In this document: positions 61,013 through 64,000 of the stretch, in pieces
Layout of the letters: each line of letters begins with the position of its first letter
Position numbering within the stretch: position 1 is the first letter of the stretch
NCBI RefSeq assembly: GCF_000002875.2
Contig: NC_009409.2
Coordinates: 740,627-804,626, forward strand
Reading direction: 5' to 3'
Origin: Leishmania infantum JPCM5
Taxonomy: Eukaryota > Euglenozoa > Kinetoplastea > Trypanosomatida > Trypanosomatidae
Length of the DNA stretch: 64,000 nt
The notes under the pieces: generated by a model
Seen by the model: only the letters and a program-made list of their open reading frames with translations
The model's database searches: none
What the model was told of the DNA's origin: nothing
Position numbers and translations under genes: made by a program

Positions 61013-61837
61013 TCAGGACGACTGCTTCATTCCGCTATAGTCATTCTTTCCATAGTACCCTTTCGGCTTTGCCTCGTAGCGTGGAGCCAAATTCGGCTGT
61101 GGTTGCATTGCCATCTCCTTGTACGGGCTCCTCAGCAACACATCCTCCGGCATCTCATCTACGTTCCAATCCTTCAGTTTCTCAGCTTCTGTGTGCAGCA
61201 GATGATCGTTCTCTTCGATAGCGTCTATACGAGAATATTCATCGATATCGTAATCGGCAAGAGTTTTCAGCTCATCTAAATCTTTGCCATCGATGCACAG
61301 CTTAAACGAAGAGGTGCACAAATAGGGCGACTGATTCTCAATCCTTACCTGTTGCATGAGTTCGGCTATGGTCGAGTCACGCTGCGCCATCACTTGCACG
61401 ACTTGCATCCGCTGCTCCCAGCCACTGGTGACCCAGATAAACGTTTTGAAGCGGATGCGCAGGGGTACAAGGTGCTGCACGTGTGGATCATCAACGACGG
61501 CACGCCAGTAGTGCCGCTCGTTCTCCTGTAGAATAGTCTCGGCACTTCCCATATAAAATCGGGTATCACCAGGAGTTGCCGCCCGAATCGGGCCAGGGTA
61601 GGTTTGCGACTCCGCGAAACGGCGGTGCGCCTCGTAAGCCTCTTGCTCGTACTGCGACAGCTTTCCTGCACTCAAAAGGCACGCGGCGGTCGAATGCAAG
61701 AAAAGCGCCTGGCTACGCCTCATGGCTAAGTGTTCGAACCGGTCAGCGTCGTTAATATGCTTTTGTAACAGGCAGCGAGCACAAAGGTGCAAATGGTGAA
61801 TAGGCGCATCAAAGAAAAGTAGAGATGATCGAAACAT
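61013..61837 (-). CDS. Unknown protein with ubiquitin-like region, first gene of the minus-strand unit
   Basis: 274 residues from the ATG at 61837; eight codons further upstream begin only with TTG. The N-terminus (MFRSSLLFFDAPIHHLHLC) could be a short mitochondrial signal and includes a CARC cysteine pair. The middle has aromatic-rich sequence (HYWRAVVDDPHVQHLVPLRI). A stretch at about 165-225 (QVVQVMAQRDSTIAELMQQV, LCIDGKDLDELKTLADYDID) has the spacing of a ubiquitin-like fold (beta-hairpin, helix, GKxL strand). The C-terminus is Pro/Tyr/Lys-rich. Function unknown. Possibly a mitochondrial complex subunit. Confidence 0.75.
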   Translation of the reverse strand: MFRSSLLFFDAPIHHLHLCARCLLQKHINDADRFEHLAMRRSQALFLHSTAACLLSAGKLSQYEQEAYEAHRRFAESQTYPGPIRAATPGDTRFYMGSAETILQENERHYWRAVVDDPHVQHLVPLRIRFKTFIWVTSGWEQRMQVVQVMAQRDSTIAELMQQVRIENQSPYLCTSSFKLCIDGKDLDELKTLADYDIDEYSRIDAIEENDHLLHTEAEKLKDWNVDEMPEDVLLRSPYKEMAMQPQPNLAPRYEAKPKGYYGKNDYSGMKQSS

Positions 61838-63032
61838 TAGAACTAGAGCATTGAAGAGCAACCCATCTGCTCAGCCAAGAGATACGTAATCTCACGCTTC
61901 TCCATATTTACCTTGGAAATTGGCAAAAAAGCTGCGTGAAGGGATTTATTCAAGCACAAGAGGCGGACACAACGCAGGCTCGCTCCTTGATACTGTTTGA
62001 AAGAGAATATTGCTTCCTCGTTTTGTAGCTGCCTGCATCGCTTGCACAAGTGAGCTGAAACGCCAAAGGTGCGATGGTTTTAGATTGCCCACCAGTGTAG
62101 TGCCGCCAGAGGGAAAATAGCAAGACAGAGAGTGCTGTTTCACGAAGCGAACGCACAGAGGCTAAAACTGAAGGCAGCCTTTTGCGGGCCGCACAGAAAA
62201 TGGTTTAACACACCTTCTGTTATCATGGCCTGATTTTCCATTGAGGCTGATGCAAAGTGCGTCTGTTTGCAGCGTGAAATTGCCCCTTCCACTGTCCGCA
62301 AGATTTTCGACGCTTCAAACAGGTAAAGCTTGGCTTGGAATCGAGGAGGGGGGTTAAAAAAAAAAGCAGACGATAAATCGACTGTGAAGGAACATTTCCT
62401 TTCCTTTCTTTCGACGCGCCCGCGCTCACCGTTGACGCTAGTAGCGGTAAGTTGCTCTGACCCCCCCCCCAATAGATCGCAGGTATCTGGGCCTGACCCC
62501 GCCAGAATTATCTCAGCAGTGGCTGGGATAGTGGGGGCTACTTGGCCTCCCCAGAAAGAGTGGGAGCACCGGACTCTGGATGACCTTCAACAAAGTGTGT
62601 CCACTTTCATCGGGTTCGTGCTAGAGCAAATTCTGAGGATGAGCGATCGGCACACTTCAAGTGTGTAGGTTTCACCTAACCGCTTGATGGTATCACTCAA
62701 GGAGGAAACATGGTCGATGCAACATTTATCATGCATACCACGGACGCCCAGAGCATTCCTTGCTGTCCTCACATGTAGCGTGCGTGAAGGAATTGCTCAC
62801 AAAATGAGGTGACACACCACCGTTAGCCGGAGGCAAACATGGCAGCCCTTCACGCTGTTGATTTCAGCAATGCAGTTGATTTCTAAAGCTGAGAAGAGAG
62901 CTGCGTTTCCCGCTGGCAAGTATTACTTTGCGTCGGAGACACGCCAAATCATGCGCTGCTGCCGATGCTTTCTGTTTTGTATTGCTTCATCACCACTCAC
63001 TTTTCTGGACCGTTGCCCTGTCTTTTCTTGGC
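61838..63032. other. Divergent strand-switch region, probable RNA polymerase II start region
   Basis: Genes to the left are all on the minus strand and the gene to the right is on the plus strand, so transcription diverges from here. In trypanosomatids such regions lack a TATA-type promoter and are marked by variant or acetylated histones. The sequence is less GC-rich than the rest, with T/A-rich patches (62355-62362 is an A run, 62461-62470 a C run). Several minus-strand fragments between about 62.35 and 61.86 kb look weakly coding but are frame-broken. No tRNA was recognised. Confidence 0.7.
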
Positions 63033-64000
63033 ATGGAGGCACCTAGTCCCAAGTTCAACGTTCGCTTGGGCGACATTGCAGAGGCCATGACCAACTTCAT
63101 CCAACCGGGAGGAGGGAGCTCCACAAAGAGTATTTCAGTGACAATTCCATCGGATGGGGAGCTCATCATCACTGTCCCTTCTAACGAACCCAAATGCTCT
63201 GCGTCAATCAAGCTGGAGCCTTCCACTGGCGCCACCGACTCGCGAGTCGATGTCGCCGGCAGTCCCCTCGTCACGGATATCTCCTACTATCTCCTGCCTG
63301 GGGTGACTCTGAATGTTTTCGCATGGACCACAAGCGTCATCCGGATAGAAGGCTCTGAGCAGTTACTGCGCGGTGTAATTCGCTCGTCGACGAAGTCGAT
63401 TACGCGCCCCTTAGTGGAGTATCATTTTGTCTTACACACGCAGCGCATCGCCGCTGAGAAGACACAATGCGGCGGCCCGGTTACTCTGATTTGCGGAGGG
63501 CAACTGACAGGCAAGACTGTGGTTGCACGTACACTAGCGAACTATGCCGCGCGTGCCGGCTGGAAACCAATCCTGGTTGACTTGGATCCAGGAGTGCAGC
63601 AGACGATTGGTTTGCCCGGGTCGATCGGGGCTGCCATATTGGACTACCCGTTGCCTCTGGATGAAGTCATGGCGCTCTCCCTTGTGAGCACAACGTATTT
63701 TGTGGGCACAACAGAGGTCGAGTCCTTCAGCAAACTGGGGGAGGCTCTCATGGGGGCAGCGTACGTGCACTTCTCAAAGCTCCTGCTCACCTGTGTTCGC
63801 GAACGGTTGTCAACACACGCAAATGACCTGCACGGCTTCAGCGGCGCAATTATTGCTGTACCGGAGGTGCATGGTAGCTCCGGAATAAATTTTGTCAGCG
63901 AGCTGATACAGCAGTACGACGTTTCCAACGTACTTTGCCTCGGTGATGATGATCTGTTTCACACCCTGTATCTGCGGCACGATCGTGGAAACGCAGCGCA
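63033..64000 (+). CDS. CLP1-family polynucleotide kinase-like protein, 3' end outside the window
   Basis: 322 codons are open from the ATG at 63033 to the window end. N-terminal beta-rich domain (ISYYLLPGVTLNVFAWTTSV) as in CLP1, then Walker A GGQLTGKT (residues 155-162), ARTLANYAARAGWKPILVDL and DPGVQQTIGLPGSIGAAIL. This order (P-loop, LLNYA, LDVGQ, PGT/SIGA) is characteristic of CLP1, a subunit of the mRNA 3'-end cleavage factor, and of the related NOL9/Grc3. The LDPG replaces the usual LDVGQ, and the P-loop has QLT where human CLP1 has TDV. Whether it keeps 5'-OH kinase activity cannot be judged. In Leishmania, polyadenylation is coupled to trans-splicing of the next gene. First gene of the rightward unit. 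Confidence 0.85.
   Translation, partial: MEAPSPKFNVRLGDIAEAMTNFIQPGGGSSTKSISVTIPSDGELIITVPSNEPKCSASIKLEPSTGATDSRVDVAGSPLVTDISYYLLPGVTLNVFAWTTSVIRIEGSEQLLRGVIRSSTKSITRPLVEYHFVLHTQRIAAEKTQCGGPVTLICGGQLTGKTVVARTLANYAARAGWKPILVDLDPGVQQTIGLPGSIGAAILDYPLPLDEVMALSLVSTTYFVGTTEVESFSKLGEALMGAAYVHFSKLLLTCVRERLSTHANDLHGFSGAIIAVPEVHGSSGINFVSELIQQYDVSNVLCLGDDDLFHTLYLRHDRGNAA

Noticed and set aside
62330..62668. Plus-strand ORF of 112 codons in the strand-switch region
   Set aside because: Starts with TTG rather than ATG, has no recognisable domain and lies in the presumed transcription start region.

Overview
The window is protein-coding DNA from a trypanosomatid protozoan, almost certainly a Leishmania species. 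The evidence is a long, head-to-tail, intron-free gene array on one strand, GC-rich coding sequence, intergenic spacers of 0.5-3.3 kb full of (CA)n/(TG)n tracts and G/A runs (polypyrimidine tracts in the RNA of the coding strand), and trypanosomatid-type gene content. A tandem pair of identical succinyl-CoA ligase alpha genes suggests the region may correspond to Leishmania chromosome 25. That is recollection, not something the sequence proves.

Layout. Everything from about 61.8 kb down to position 1 is transcribed on the minus strand as one polycistronic unit. Gene order along the transcript, right to left, is: an unknown protein; an unknown coiled-coil-type protein; a BRO1-domain protein; two succinyl-CoA ligase alpha copies; an eIF3j-like protein; a KIF-binding protein; a decayed tail-anchored coiled-coil gene; a TPR/zinc-knuckle protein; an RNA 5'-triphosphatase; a small single-pass (probably mitochondrial) protein; EFL1-type GTPase; a Rieske/reductase fusion; a PP2C phosphatase; a SNF2-PHD protein; an unknown membrane protein; an SCP/FCP1-type phosphatase; a cytidylate-kinase-like protein; an HpcH/HpaI aldolase; a nephrocystin-4-like protein; a STE-type kinase; a mitochondrial protein with a histone-H1-like tail; and a kinesin cut off by the window start. 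At 63.0 kb a CLP1-family gene starts on the plus strand and runs off the window end. The 1.2 kb between the two units (61.84-63.03 kb) is a divergent strand-switch region, where trypanosomatid polymerase II transcription normally begins.

How the genes relate. Neighbours in such arrays need not share function. Themes still recur: RNA metabolism and translation (CLP1, RNA triphosphatase, EFL1, eIF3j), flagellum and microtubules (kinesin, nephrocystin-4-like, KIF-binding protein), and mitochondrial metabolism (succinyl-CoA ligase, the H1-tailed protein, the small membrane protein). Expression is presumably set post-transcriptionally through trans-splicing and 3' UTRs. I saw no tRNA, rRNA, CRISPR or complete transposon. 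Notable points are a 502-bp inverted repeat pair 45 kb apart (4 mismatches), a coding-region-exact duplication of the ligase gene (1 synonymous difference), a small broken gene at 46.6-47.0 kb, and a fall in GC content and CA/TG tracts from about 58 kb rightwards.
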